Shown one piece after another: positions 1 to 10,390 of a stretch of 64,000 bases of DNA. The DNA comes from Cucumis sativus (lineage: Eukaryota > Streptophyta > Magnoliopsida > Cucurbitales > Cucurbitaceae). How positions within the stretch are numbered: the first letter of the stretch is position 1; every line of letters starts with the position of its first letter. The notes beneath the pieces are model-generated. The model was not told the DNA's origin, did not search any database, and was given only the letters and a program-made list of their open reading frames with translations. The stretch lies in the NCBI RefSeq assembly GCF_000004075.3, contig NC_026655.2, forward strand, positions 6,014,001-6,078,000. The letters are read 5' to 3'. A program made the position numbers and the translations under genes.

Positions 1-1102
1 TCTGTAGGATCGGGTTTCACAGTTGTATTGCTATGCCATTCCAAAATACAGCATCCAAAGTCCTAATTGTTTATTCTCTGACTTATCATTCTAATGCTCT
101 TCTTTTGGGTTGCCTAATGGGAATTCAAATGCATATTATACTACTATTAATCTCATTCACACATATCTACAATAACATCCCTCAGTCCTAGTACAATCCA
201 AACATGCATCCGGTTCCTACACAATGGTTCCAAAGTTTCTCACTTACAACTTTTCAGTTCCAATGTTTGTTAGCAAACTGAACACTCCTTTCATAGATAC
301 CCCTCTGCTTTAATATCTTCACACTTAAGCCTCCATCACTATCCATAACCCAAATGAGACAAAAATTACAAACACTTAAAGTTCTCGATATATGCCTTCT
401 GGGTTTACAACAAAATAAGAGGGAATCTGCCCAACTCGTTCTCAATGAGCTTTTCCCTGCTCTTATTCTAAGCAACAAATGTGCTTCATGCAAGTACGAT
501 CGAATGTTCATGCACACTATGAGATGGCAAAGTAGAGGAAATGCTAACAGTCCACAGGCAGTTCATCATCTAGTTTGTCATTGCTGTCCGGTACAATACT
601 TCCTTTCTAAGTTTATCCAAGACGCATGGCAGACAAAACTTATTAAGATACTAATTAAGGTTCAAAGACGATGAAGGCAGGAAGCAAATACCTTAGGCAT
701 TTCGAAAAATACAAAATCTATAGTTTTAAGATTCAAAAATCAATGTACTTCTACAACAATATTTCATAACGATTTGCAATCGCAACCAGAGTCATCTTGG
801 AAGGAAAAAACCTAAATTCGCAGCTAAAACGTCCTGAGTTTTAGGAACATTATGATTACATAACATACACGCTAGTCGTACGATAGTAATCGTGTGAATC
901 AATCATGCATGGAATATAAATGTCATAAGGATTTCAAGATATTGCATGCGCGTGCATCGAACGGAAATTTAAGAAAAAATTATCGATCCGTTCCATAATT
1001 GCAGAGATCTTGAACAGTATGACCACGATGCTATGCAGAACCAATACAAGTCAGATCGAAAAGAAATAATAGAAGATCTATTGAATTTGGATGCATACCT
1101 AA
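1..1102. other. 3' flank of the Sec61-gamma gene, no second gene recognised
   Basis: This stretch lies downstream of the minus-strand Sec61-gamma gene. Its right part probably holds that gene's 3' untranslated region, but I cannot place the poly(A) site. Two short open frames occur on opposite strands around 254-674. Neither resembles a known family nor has convincing splice sites, so I treat them as chance frames. The composition is somewhat less AT-rich than the deep intergenic DNA further right. Confidence 0.4.
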
Positions 1103-1424
1103 CTAACCAGATCCGACGATGATATTGTTGATCGGAATGAAGATTAGCTTGACAAAGAACCCTACAAATCCCATCACAACGAAGCCGATAGCGGTACGAA
1201 CGGCAACCTTGGTGAATTCTACATCACCAAATCGTTGAATTAAATCAAATTGAAAGGAAAAAAAAAACAAAAATCCAAGACCTGAATCGAATCAGATCTA
1301 TGCAATACAATGTGAAAGCAAGAAACATACCCTTGCGATCGGGTTTATGACATCTCTTAACGAGGCGAACGCTATCCTTGGCGAACTCTCTGAGAGGATC
1401 AACGACTGAATCTACGGCATCCAT
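1103..1424 (-). CDS. SEC61G: Protein transport protein Sec61 subunit gamma
   Basis: The product is the small tail-anchored gamma subunit of the ER Sec61 translocon, which with the alpha and beta subunits forms the channel for co-translational protein import. There are two exons on the minus strand: 1424-1331 (94 nt, ending in a GTATGT donor) and 1218-1103 (116 nt, after a GATGTAG acceptor). Together they encode 69 residues, the usual plant length. Seen in the sequence: the conserved N-terminus [20 protein letters not shown], the basic stretch [14 protein letters not shown], then one hydrophobic helix (about residues 38-60) and the C-terminus [10 protein letters not shown]. The start is the only ATG that gives this N-terminus. 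Identity is secure; copy number in the genome is unknown. Confidence 0.95.
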
Positions 1425-2652
1425 GGGTCCGAGATCGGAAGGAAGCGTCACCAAAAGAAATGTTTATCGCGAAATTTGGTTTCCGGTTTGAACGAATTGT
1501 GGCCGCGTGGGGGTTAATAAGGATGGAAGAAATACTTTGAGCGCTACACGACTAGGGATGATTGGGTCAAAATTGATGACTCTCGTCGCAATATCTGAAA
1601 TATCGGAAATACCCCTGAATCATCGACCATGGTGTGCTTGCTTGAGGCTAAACTATGGTAAATAACACAGCCACCTAATTTTTTGTTTTAATTTTACTTT
1701 AAATTTGATCAATGATAAATTTAGAGTTTCGTTTTTAGTTATCAAATTTTAAGAAACGTTTTCTAAAAATTTGACTCTAAATATATTATATGTTAGACAT
1801 TCCTAATTATTTTTATCTTGATATGAATAACGAATAGATAAGTTTATGGTATAATAATGGGGCAAATCCCATGAGATTTCCACTTTTACTTTCACATTTT
1901 CGTTAGTTTCATTGTATTTCATATTGATGGTTCTGTGTTGCTCATGTTTGTCTTCTTTCATATTTTAACCATATATGAGTGTAGAAATCAAACTTCCACG
2001 ACATTAATACAAAAATTGTGTCAATTTTAAATTATACCCACTTTGAACATACGTGTATTGAGTTGAATATTTGAGACATCCAGTTAAATAGATATGGAAA
2101 TCATAATTTTTTTATAGAGCAATTCATCTGGTTTTTAGTCTATTCATAACATGTATTCGCAAATAAAAAAAAATTAGTATTTGAATTTCTCAACCAAAAT
2201 GTCACTAAACAAACATAAAACAATAGATAAACTAAATGAATACGAGGACTATCTGTTGAAGTTCTTGACCATCTAAATCCACTGCTAAGAAACCATGAAA
2301 AAGTACCATCTAGTATTCATCAGAGGAAAAAACATCTGAAGTTTTTAGTTCAGCATGAGAATTTGAACCACTAATGTTTAAGAGACATGTATAAATTGTT
2401 AGCTTAGTACGACTTCAATAACTAGAGCTAAACATAGGTTTTGATTAATTAAAACATAATTTCCAAACAATAGTTGGTATAAATAACTCACCATATATGA
2501 ACAACAAGATGAATAATTATAGATGATAATGAAGTTGAACATTCTTTTATATGTGGCTAAAATAAATGCGGCTGAAAATGAGTTTAATCAGATTGAGTAA
2601 AAATGAAAAGGGAAGAAAAATAAAGAATAAAGAAAGAAGCAGAGGGTTTGTA
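1425..2652. other. Spacer with the Sec61-gamma promoter side; no gene seen
   Basis: The first ~200 bases are less AT-rich and must contain the 5' untranslated region and promoter of the minus-strand Sec61-gamma gene. From about 1670 the DNA becomes AT-rich with no open frame of note. The last part should include the 3' untranslated region of the DUF1499 gene, which also lies on the minus strand. Confidence 0.4.
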
Positions 2653-4680
2653 TTAGTCATCCATGGAATCGAAGGTTGGAGAATACCAATGCAACTGGTC
2701 TATGATCTTCCTCATTCGTTCTTCCTGTCCTTTGGAATCCCCTAAAGCAGTTGTGAAAGGATACACATAAGTCACTTTTGTAGCCATGATTCTATATGCA
2801 GCCACATCTCCTCTCACCAAAAACTCAATCACATCTCGCCCAAAGTTCCCATCTACTTCAGCTTCTAAATATTGGCCTGTCATAATCATGAATGCATCTT
2901 GTTTTATAAGCCATAAGCTTACTCTTCTTTTAAGTGTAAGGCTCGAAATTTTTATGTGAGATCCAAAAATGTAGACTGTCATAAACTTTTCAAGTATACT
3001 TAATTGGCATGTAAAATTAATAAGTGTCTAACTTGAACTTTTGATTTTGCATCGAATAAGTTTACGAACTAAGAAGCACAAACGCACACATGACACAACA
3101 TGGATATGGCAACACGTCCATTTCTGAAATAATTGGACATGGATACATTTGGGATACAATTCTTTTAAATATGAAATGTGTGTATGTTAGATATATTAAC
3201 TTCATTATAGATAAATACATGTAAATTAAAATCCATGCAAAATATACTTCACTAGAAACAAACACAAGTAAAGTTGATTAACGATGTATGAAACCTTAAG
3301 ATATAAAGAGATTTAGTTGGCTATAACTAGAGGAGGAGGATATCATTCTATTACTTTAGGATTGATCAATATATAAGGATTCAAACTAAAAGAGAATCTC
3401 AAATTTTCTCCCTATTTTGTGAGTTAATATTTTCTAAAGCCATAACCATGTCAAAGTCTTGTCCAAAATTAGAAGAAAAAATTCCTGACACTTCTTTTAG
3501 CATGTCGGACATGTGTCTAAAGCGTGTCCAGACATATCCATGTACGACACATGTCTAATGCAGACACTTTGTTAAAAAAAATAAAAACAAACTGTTTATC
3601 CTTCAATTTTGTGCTGGATAGATGCTCTAACTTATGATCATTGTTAAAGTTAAAGTGTAGAAGGTCCGTGGATTTGTTAGTTATAACAACGGAATTTTAA
3701 GGAACTCACACCTGTATTTGAGAGTTCAAAAATCAAACTTAGAAGTTATAACGCAGCCAAGGATTTACTTCCTTATCTATGTTAAAGCACTACTGAATTC
3801 AAGAGAATAAGCCAACGGTCACTATAGTAAATAGAACCCATTCTCATCTCTATCTCAGCATTCTAATCAACATATGTATATCAATCTGAAATGCAAAGAT
3901 TAAATCTGCTAGCGTAGGTTCAGTTCAATTACCATATGGCGTATCTTCCACCACCTGAATTTTTGGATTCCTCTGTGTTTCAAGGATTGCTTCTTGCAGT
4001 TTCTGCAAATAAATGTAGAGCAGAAACATGAAAAGCAACACGACCAAGAGAACCTAATTTTGATGAAGAACATTAAATCAGGCTCAGCTTTCAGAGAACT
4101 AAAACCTGAATTGGATTCCCACTGAAATTATCAGGAATGTTTAAAGGGAAAGCAAAAGAAGATGATTTGGGATTTGTGGAAACACAAGAGGGATTGGCTG
4201 ATGGGCAGGGCATAATTTTCCTGGAACATCAAAGAGGACAAAATTGAGGGAAAACCGAAGATGCAGTTAGCCACATTGTCAATGAAATACTTGAGAAAAA
4301 CCAATGCAAATTTAGGGCAGATAGAAACTACAAATAAACAAGTAACAAAACTGAAGAGTAGCAGTCGAAATTACAAAATTCAAAGCGTACCCATTTTCCA
4401 GTCCAGTTGGTAGGTTCTTGGATTGAGAGAATGGAGTGGTGGGAGAAAGTGGAGAGGAGAGGGAGTTAAGAGAAGGGATTGCGATAGAAGGAAATGGTGA
4501 GCTTAGAGTTATGGAGAGGGCAAAAGAAAGGAGATGAGAGAGAAAAATGGGCTTGTGATTTGCATTTTGAAGAGTGGACATGGATGGAACAGAGACTGGG
4601 GAGTGGTACTGGTTCTTGTTGTTGTTGTCCTTCTTCTTCCATGGCGAAACCAGTGGAGGGCGAAATTGGAGCGAACTCAT
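2653..4680 (-). CDS. Chloroplast-targeted DUF1499 domain protein
   Basis: Four minus-strand exons join in frame: 4680-4391 (290 nt), 4220-4106 (115), 4002-3933 (70) and 2876-2653 (224). They give 232 residues, with GT/AG at every junction. Residues 1 to about 95 are rich in Ser, Pro, Thr and Asn with a hydrophobic patch, which looks like a plastid transit peptide, possibly with a thylakoid-transfer part. Residues from about 100 carry the DUF1499 pattern: CPSANPSCVSTNP, then SFAFPLNIPDN, then DTPYGQYLEAEVDGNFG and the core DVIEFLVRGDVAAYRIMATK, ending WYSPTFDSMDD. DUF1499 proteins have no established biochemical activity; plant members are reported from the chloroplast. The 1-kb third intron (2877-3932) is the longest. 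The start is the first ATG of the frame; an alternative upstream ATG at 4699 is in another frame. Confidence 0.85.
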
Positions 4681-4777
4681 TTTTTGGTTCTGTTTTCAAT
4701 CGTGTTGCTTATCCAAGTAATGAAGATCAAACATTTTATATTATGATTCTTGTAAAATTGGATTTCTAAGCAAAAAA

Positions 4778-4859
4778 GTCGATATGTCCGAGTGGTTAAG
4801 GAGACAGACTTGAAATCTGTTGGGCTTCGCCCGCGCAGGTTCGAACCCTGCTGTCGACG
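4778..4859 (+). tRNA. tRNA-Ser (anticodon UGA)
   Basis: The 82-nt cloverleaf has acceptor arms GTCGATA and TGTCGAC with discriminator G, an anticodon stem ACAGA/TCTGT and the loop CTTGAAA. This places the anticodon TGA at 4811-4813. A long variable arm (GGGCTTCGCCC) marks it as a class II tRNA, and the T loop reads GGTTCGAACC. The A box and B box promoters are internal. A run of T starting about ten bases after the gene (4868 onward) fits RNA polymerase III termination. No intron is present and CCA is not encoded, as expected for a nuclear plant gene. Confidence 0.97.
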
Positions 4860-4867
4860 CTTTTGTA

Positions 4868-4876
4868 TTTTTTTTA
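4868..4876 (+). terminator. Pol III T-run terminator after tRNA-Ser
   Basis: A run of T residues, preceded by a shorter TTTT, follows the 3' end of the tRNA gene within about ten bases. This is the usual RNA polymerase III stop signal. Confidence 0.75.
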
Positions 4877-5135
4877 AGGCCCAATTTTAAGCCCATTTAG
4901 TTCGACATATCTTTGTTAGAAATGATAGGTTTCTTAATATATTCTTTTGTATGTGAACAATATCATTAAGACATGTGAATTTTAATACTTCTCTTCACCT
5001 AACATAACTGACCTATTTACTTTTACTTTTACTTTTCCTTTTCTTTTCTTTTTTAAATGTTTTGAACGATGAATGTCAATCTTGCTTGGTTACCCCATGT
5101 TTTGTTTCTTCTCTCCATAGTCTCTCCATTTTGAA

Positions 5136-5760
5136 ATGGTGAAGACATCCAACCCTCTGGTGTGTGGTTGGAGTAGCTTAACATTTACACGGGTACTTGA
5201 TAACTCTTCTGCTATTGGTTATGTGTCTCGACTCTCGAAATATGCATTCACCTACTTATCTTCAAGTAGCTACAGGTCAATGATTTTTATATGTGTGCAT
5301 GAAACCCTTTTTGTAATTAGGTTGTACTTTAAGCGTAATTCTTTGACACTCTTTGTCTTTTTAGACTTTGATTGGGAGGTGATCATCCTTATCAATGATT
5401 TATTACTAGGTTTGTTTTGTTTGTTGAAAACAATTTTATCTTGTGAGTTTTTTTAAAAGCAGTCTACTATTTCAAGAAGTTCAATGGAGACTAAATATTG
5501 AGCTCTTGCAATTGCTTCATCTAAACGTCTTGGATTCATGAGTACTTTGCAACTTATATATTTTCCTACTACCACAAGATCTCCTCTACTTCTTTGTCAC
5601 ATTCAGTTTACAATTTCAGCTAACTATGAATCCATTTTTTCACGGGTGTACTAAACATGTTGAAACAAACCTTCCTTGATTATGCTCAAGAAAATGTCAC
5701 AACTCGAAGATAACAAACTTTTAACTTTTGATGCTTTGCTATAGCCTTGACAGCTTATCT
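5136..5760 (+). pseudogene. Decayed Ty1/copia reverse transcriptase-RNase H fragment
   Basis: Several frames together show the order of motifs found at the end of copia polyproteins. The first is a reverse-transcriptase tail, SLTFTRVLDNSSAIGYVSRL (compare the family pattern YLT.TRPDI..AVGYVSRF). Next comes DFDW near 5366, for the usual DADW. Then KQSTISRSSMETKY, followed by an in-frame TGA and ALAIASS at about 5456-5523, which matches the RNase H signature SRSSTEAEYRALA. Last is NPFFHGCTKHVET at about 5629-5667, for the usual NPVFHERTKHIE. Stops and frame changes break it repeatedly. No LTR, integrase or primer-binding site was found nearby, so only a 3' part of an old element remains. Confidence 0.85.
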
Positions 5761-6079
5761 GTTGATGACCCTCCTCAAATCAAAAGTCATGACTTAGATC
5801 TTTCATTTGATGGGGATAATAGTTTAATACTTATGATTAAATAGGTTCTTTTTGTTGTGGTGTTACTGTTAGGTTAGGAGTGGTTCAAGTAATACTTATT
5901 AAACATTCTATTTAATTTAATTATTATCTCTCTCATCTATGTTATTAGTGGTTGTACGAACAAAAAATATTCATCCATGTTATTATTATCTCTCATCTAA
6001 GTTAAATGTGTTTTGATAATGACAAATATTATAAGACAAATAACTATCCAAAATTTATGTCATTCAATACAAAATTTAA

Positions 6080-6425
6080 AGAAAATTTGAGGGTACCATC
6101 AATTTAATACTCTAAATTTAAATTCTAAACTAACGATGGTATGAATTTAAGCCCTAAATTAATAGTTGTATCAATTTAAAACTTTGATCTTTTATATATG
6201 TATCACTCTAAACTCTCTCATTTTTCATAAGTGTGTTTAAGGTAAAACATAATAAATTCTTTAAATTGATATATTTGTAAAAGTTTAGAGTCTAAATTTA
6301 TACAATTATTAGTTTAGGATTAAAATTGATACAACTCACAAAGTTCACAAATTAAATTAATATAATTATTAGTTTAATGTTTAAATTGATACAAATTATA
6401 AAGTTAAGAGATATAAATTGGAAAT
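6080..6425. repeat. Imperfect foldback (inverted) repeat, AT-rich, MITE-like
   Basis: The left half (about 6090-6200) contains phrases such as TAGTTGTATCAATTTAA. The right half (about 6290-6420) contains the reverse complement, AAATTGATACAA, twice, each next to ATTATTAGTTTA. The two halves therefore form a long imperfect hairpin, typical of an old non-autonomous element. I could not identify a clean target-site duplication. The remaining DNA between the copia fragment and the DUF3339 gene (5761-8240) holds nothing else I can name. Confidence 0.5.
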
Positions 6426-8245
6426 TTTCTTAAATATATATATATTTTTTACGTGGTAACTTTTTTTTTCAATATTTTTTTGGATAACAATAAAGTTCAG
6501 CGATATATATAAATGTCAATACTTTAAATATAATTACAATATCGACTTTTAAATACGGATATGTATGTTAATACTTTGAATCTAATTACAATATTGGTAA
6601 CTCTTCGATGTATTTTCACCAACCGACAAACGCGTTCTGTCTCGGTCATTTCACAATCTTTTCATGTTGTGCAATTCAATATTAATTAGAGCCCCTACTC
6701 CTTTTGCCTATCTTTTCATGCTGTGCAATGCAATATCACTGCCCACCAAATCTGTCTATATATAATTACATCACATGAACTTTGGCTCCTACCAAATTAA
6801 TTTGTCATTTTCCTGCTGTATTTATATGTAGTCTACCTATTTTGTTAGATTTTACCAAAATCGTTTGTATAAATAGTACTTCTAATTAATTATTATATAG
6901 TTTTTAGACTCTTAACCCATACCCCCTTATTGTTCTTCTGCTCTTCATTATTTAATTATGTATTATTTTGAGCCCATTTAATCTGCATTAAAATTCAAAT
7001 GATAAAGAAAAATAACTAAGATTTACAATTATAGATTGTAAAAGGAAAAAAGAAAGTTGATAGACAAAAATAAATTGAGGGCATGAGTTTCTATCTTAAT
7101 CCTAAACTATTACAATGTTAAGAAAAATGTCTAACTTGTTATTTTAGATTTATTTTGATTCATTAATTATATCTTATGTTTGTTTGAGATTTTAGTCCTA
7201 ATTAAATAGTTAGAGTATGTATGTACGAGTCTCTAGACTAAAAAGAATTTACTTATATATCATTGTATCACATGATAATGTAACGACCATTAGGTGAAAT
7301 AATCTATATAACGTGAACCAAAGTTTGTTATACTTCAAAATTAATTAGAGATTAATATTAGACACTTAACTAGTGAAGTTGATTATACTTCAAGAAAGCA
7401 TTTAACTAATTAAAATAATTTCCCACTAATTTTAAAAAGCGAGGTGAATGATGTATAGATTTTAGGACAGAGAGATTGGAAGAAAACACCTTTTGACCCC
7501 TAACACATCTAGCTGACCTATGTTCACCTAATGTCTTAATTATTAACCTTTTATTAAATCGATCTATTAAACATAAATTTCAAACGGTTAAAAGTTAATC
7601 TTTAAGTTTGGATTCAAAATTAACCTCAAACTTTCACTAAATATTCAATTTAATTTAAAATAATTTTAAGTCAAATTTTAACGGTGGTTGAAAAAGTACT
7701 TAAAATAAATCAACAAGAAGAAGGAAGAAAGATTGTTTTCAAATGCAACAAAATGAACTAAACTATTTGTAAATGATAATTAAGTCTTTGATAGACGGTC
7801 GAGTATAATAAATTTTGAAAAAAAAATACAAATATAACAAGAACTATCGATAATATACTATATCAATTATTTACACTACAGTCTAATGAGTAATATAATA
7901 ATAGACTTTGTATAATTCTCATTTTTATTCTAATAGCTTTATTCCCAACTGTCTCTAAATCACTCTAATAAAAAAGAAAGAGGTTGGAGAGAAAAGGGCC
8001 GAAGATGCGAAACCCAGCGAAGAAGGGGTCTTGTGGAACACAAAAAAATGTATCAAAAACACAAAAGCAAAAGTACCCAAAATCCAAATCTAAATCCTTC
8101 AAGTAATCGCACTTACACACGAAATGAATAAAGGGAAAACTTTATTTCCAACCCAAAAAAGAAAAAAAAAAATCAGTCGAGACGTTAACAGAGAGACAGA
8201 GCCACGGCGGTGGAAATTTTAAAATCAATCCAAGTCTCAACAGGA
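6426..8245. other. AT-rich spacer, no gene seen
   Basis: No conserved coding frame or RNA gene is visible. The last ~250 bases, with CACGGCGG and purine-rich stretches, probably belong to the promoter of the DUF3339 gene. Confidence 0.45.
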
Positions 8246-8249
8246 ACTC

Positions 8250-8257
8250 TATAAATA
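8250..8257 (+). promoter_or_regulatory. TATA box of the DUF3339 gene
   Basis: TATAAATA lies 89 bases before the start codon at 8346, a normal distance in plants. An out-of-frame ATG at 8260 is so close to the TATA box that it probably lies before the transcription start and is not a true upstream ORF. Confidence 0.65.
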
Positions 8258-8345
8258 CGATGCAAAATTATAAACCACCCACCTCCTTCTTTAACCTTAT
8301 TAAACTCATCGTCGCCGGCATCGGAGCCGGAACCGAAGCGAAGCA

Positions 8346-8555
8346 ATGTTGGACTGGGCGCCGGTTCTGTTCGGATTACTTCTCTTCATTCTCCTCTCGC
8401 CGGGCCTGCTTTTCCAGTTGCCCGGAAATTCTCGTATGGTTGAATTCGGAAGCTTCACCACTAACGGCAAGGCCATTATTGTCCATACCATTCTCTTTTT
8501 CGGTGTCTTCACCATTCTCATTTTGGCCGTCGATATTCATATCTTCACCGGCTGA
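8346..8555 (+). CDS. Small DUF3339 family membrane protein (69 aa)
   Basis: A single exon encodes 69 residues with two hydrophobic segments, about residues 6-24 and 45-64. The family signature is complete: the start MLDWAPVLFGLLLFILLSPG, then FQLPGN, VEFGSF, TNGKAI, VHTILFF, and the end HIFTG. Plant DUF3339 proteins are consistently about this length and have two predicted membrane helices, but their function is not established. The start was chosen because the conserved MxDWAPV motif begins there. Longer open frames overlap it in other registers (8260-8568 plus, 8306-8594 minus) but lack any family resemblance. A TATA box lies upstream at 8250. Confidence 0.93.
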   Translation: MLDWAPVLFGLLLFILLSPGLLFQLPGNSRMVEFGSFTTNGKAIIVHTILFFGVFTILILAVDIHIFTG

Positions 8556-8789
8556 GTTCTGGAAATGACTCTTCTGTTCCTCCCTCCCCTTCATTATTTT
8601 TCTTTCTTCGATTTTTTAATTTTTAATTTGATACTTAAGTTTGAATATTTTTCAATTTATTCCCCCATTTTTGGTGGACAATATTTATTAACAATTTGAG
8701 TGATGTATTTAATTAGTAAAGTCCTTGTGGAAATTAAGAGGAGGATGAAAATTATTACAAAAAAGATATATATTGTAAAAGATTTCAAG

Positions 8790-8813
8790 TTTTTTTTTTT
8801 TAAAAAAAAAAAA
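8790..8813. repeat. Perfect T12A12 palindrome
   Basis: Twelve T are followed directly by twelve A. It is the longest of at least nine T(n)A(n) palindromes with both halves of seven or more in this window. Confidence 0.9.
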
Positions 8814-9838
8814 TAGCTTTTTTATCCATCTCCTTTCAATTTTACTTGATTTTTTATAAGTAAAATTTTGTTTGATTGGCTTTTATCTTTGAAAAAAAAA
8901 AATTAGATATGAGGGATTGAGTTGAAGATTTTCGATGATTTGTAATGGTAGAAATTTAATTGAAAAATGTTTATCATTTTCTTTTCCATTTTTCTAACTT
9001 AATGGGGTGTTTTATTTTTATTTATTTAACTTTTTATATGGAGAGAAAAAAGAGAGATAAATGTATTATTTGAAAATTGGTTATTTGGTTGATCGGGAAA
9101 AAGATGAAGAATAATTGTGATTTAATTATGTTGCATTAATTTTGGATTAATGTTGTTCGTATGTTCCAAGCTAACTCATTATCTTTTATTTGACCATTTT
9201 AAATATTTTCCTTTTCAAATTTACACATGTTTGTAAGTGAAGATAAGATGCTAATGTCTCTCACGAAGATTCGATTGTGATTTTGATGAGATGTATCGTA
9301 TAGTATTATGTCTGCCATATTAATAATATGATCTACGTACTGTCTTAATTTGAGATTATGATAAAAAGTGCATTGAATAATTTCTTATAACCATAAAGTT
9401 GAACAGACAGATCTAACATAGCCACTATTGACACGGTAGCGTTAACAGTAGTAAACCGATGTCCTTACCTGCTTTATGATAGACAACCACCTTTTTTATT
9501 TATACAATAAGTAGTACTCTATTTGTCTGCTTGTACCACATGGTAGGACTCTTTTCGATATAGGACAATCTCAAAGGGATTTGTTAAATATATTAAAATG
9601 CCCTATGTAGTTAAGCCAATTAGAAGATTGTTTTCTTTATACGTCGAATTACCTCCCAACCCTTTTTGTCACCAAATGTATAGACATAAAAGCTATCATA
9701 CTTGCTTCAACAAAAATCCCACTAAAAAAATTAGTTGAAACTCATGCGCATTATTCAAACTTATATATTAAGTCATCAACCACGATAGTTTCCTAAATGT
9801 TGGAAGAGTTGGTTGATTTAAAGCTATATAATGAGAGA

Positions 9839-9859
9839 CAAGATAAGATAAGATAAGAT
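9839..9859. repeat. (GATAA)n microsatellite
   Basis: About four tandem copies of GATAA. Confidence 0.85.
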
Positions 9860-10021
9860 GTATAACGTGGAAAAAAAGCTACTTTTATGTTTCGTCAAAT
9901 TCTTGATTGATTGGTGACAGCACAACACATTGTATAAGATGAAAAGGAAGATATTATAGAGAAATAATTTTGAATAGAGATGAATAAATAGTATTGAAAA
10001 ATGTGTGAGAATTGAAATGGA

Positions 10022-10042
10022 GAGGAGGGGAGGGGAGGGGAG
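10022..10042 (+). other. G-run tract with G-quadruplex pattern
   Basis: Three GGGG blocks separated by single A, with a further GAGG, make a potential G-quadruplex on the plus strand. Function unknown. Confidence 0.6.
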
Positions 10043-10155
10043 AATTGAAGGGATGAATAATAATATGTGATAGGAGTTAAGGCAATTGTATTGGGGCTTT
10101 AAGGGGACATTACGGCGGCAATCTCCAAGGCGCCTCCAATTGAGGGAGAGAAAGA

Positions 10156-10390
10156 CACGTGTGTGTGGCCCATGGATTTTCAATATTTGAAATTGTACGC
10201 GTAAGCCAATAAGAAATTGTAACGTTGGAATTTCTTTATAAGAAAAAAGGAAAAAGTGAAAAAAGTTGGGTGTGTAAGTGGACTGAAATACCCTTTTTGA
10301 ATTCAAGGTATAATTCCATGATCAGTTTAAATATCACATCAAAGAGGTATGTGACGTGTCATTTTCCTCTCACATTTTTAATTGCTACGT
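10156..10390. promoter_or_regulatory. Cluster of ABRE/G-box-like ACGT elements
   Basis: GACACGTGT (10155-10163), TGACGTGTC (10352-10360) and CTACGTGTC (10385-10393) are ACGT cores in contexts typical of bZIP (ABRE/G-box) binding sites. No coding gene starts nearby: the MADS-box start is 3 kb downstream. It may be a distal element, the promoter of an untranslated transcript, or chance. Confidence 0.35.

Noticed and set aside
254..674. Overlapping opposite-strand open frames near the left edge
   Set aside because: No recognisable domain or splice context. Probably chance frames near the Sec61-gamma 3' end.
8260..8594. Longer frames overlapping the DUF3339 gene in other registers
   Set aside because: The conserved 69-residue family member explains the sequence. 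The others are shadows.
9824..10306. Minus-strand open frame of 160 codons
   Set aside because: Low-complexity Phe/Leu/Ile/Ser content from AT-rich DNA, no domain, and it runs across a G-rich tract and ACGT elements.
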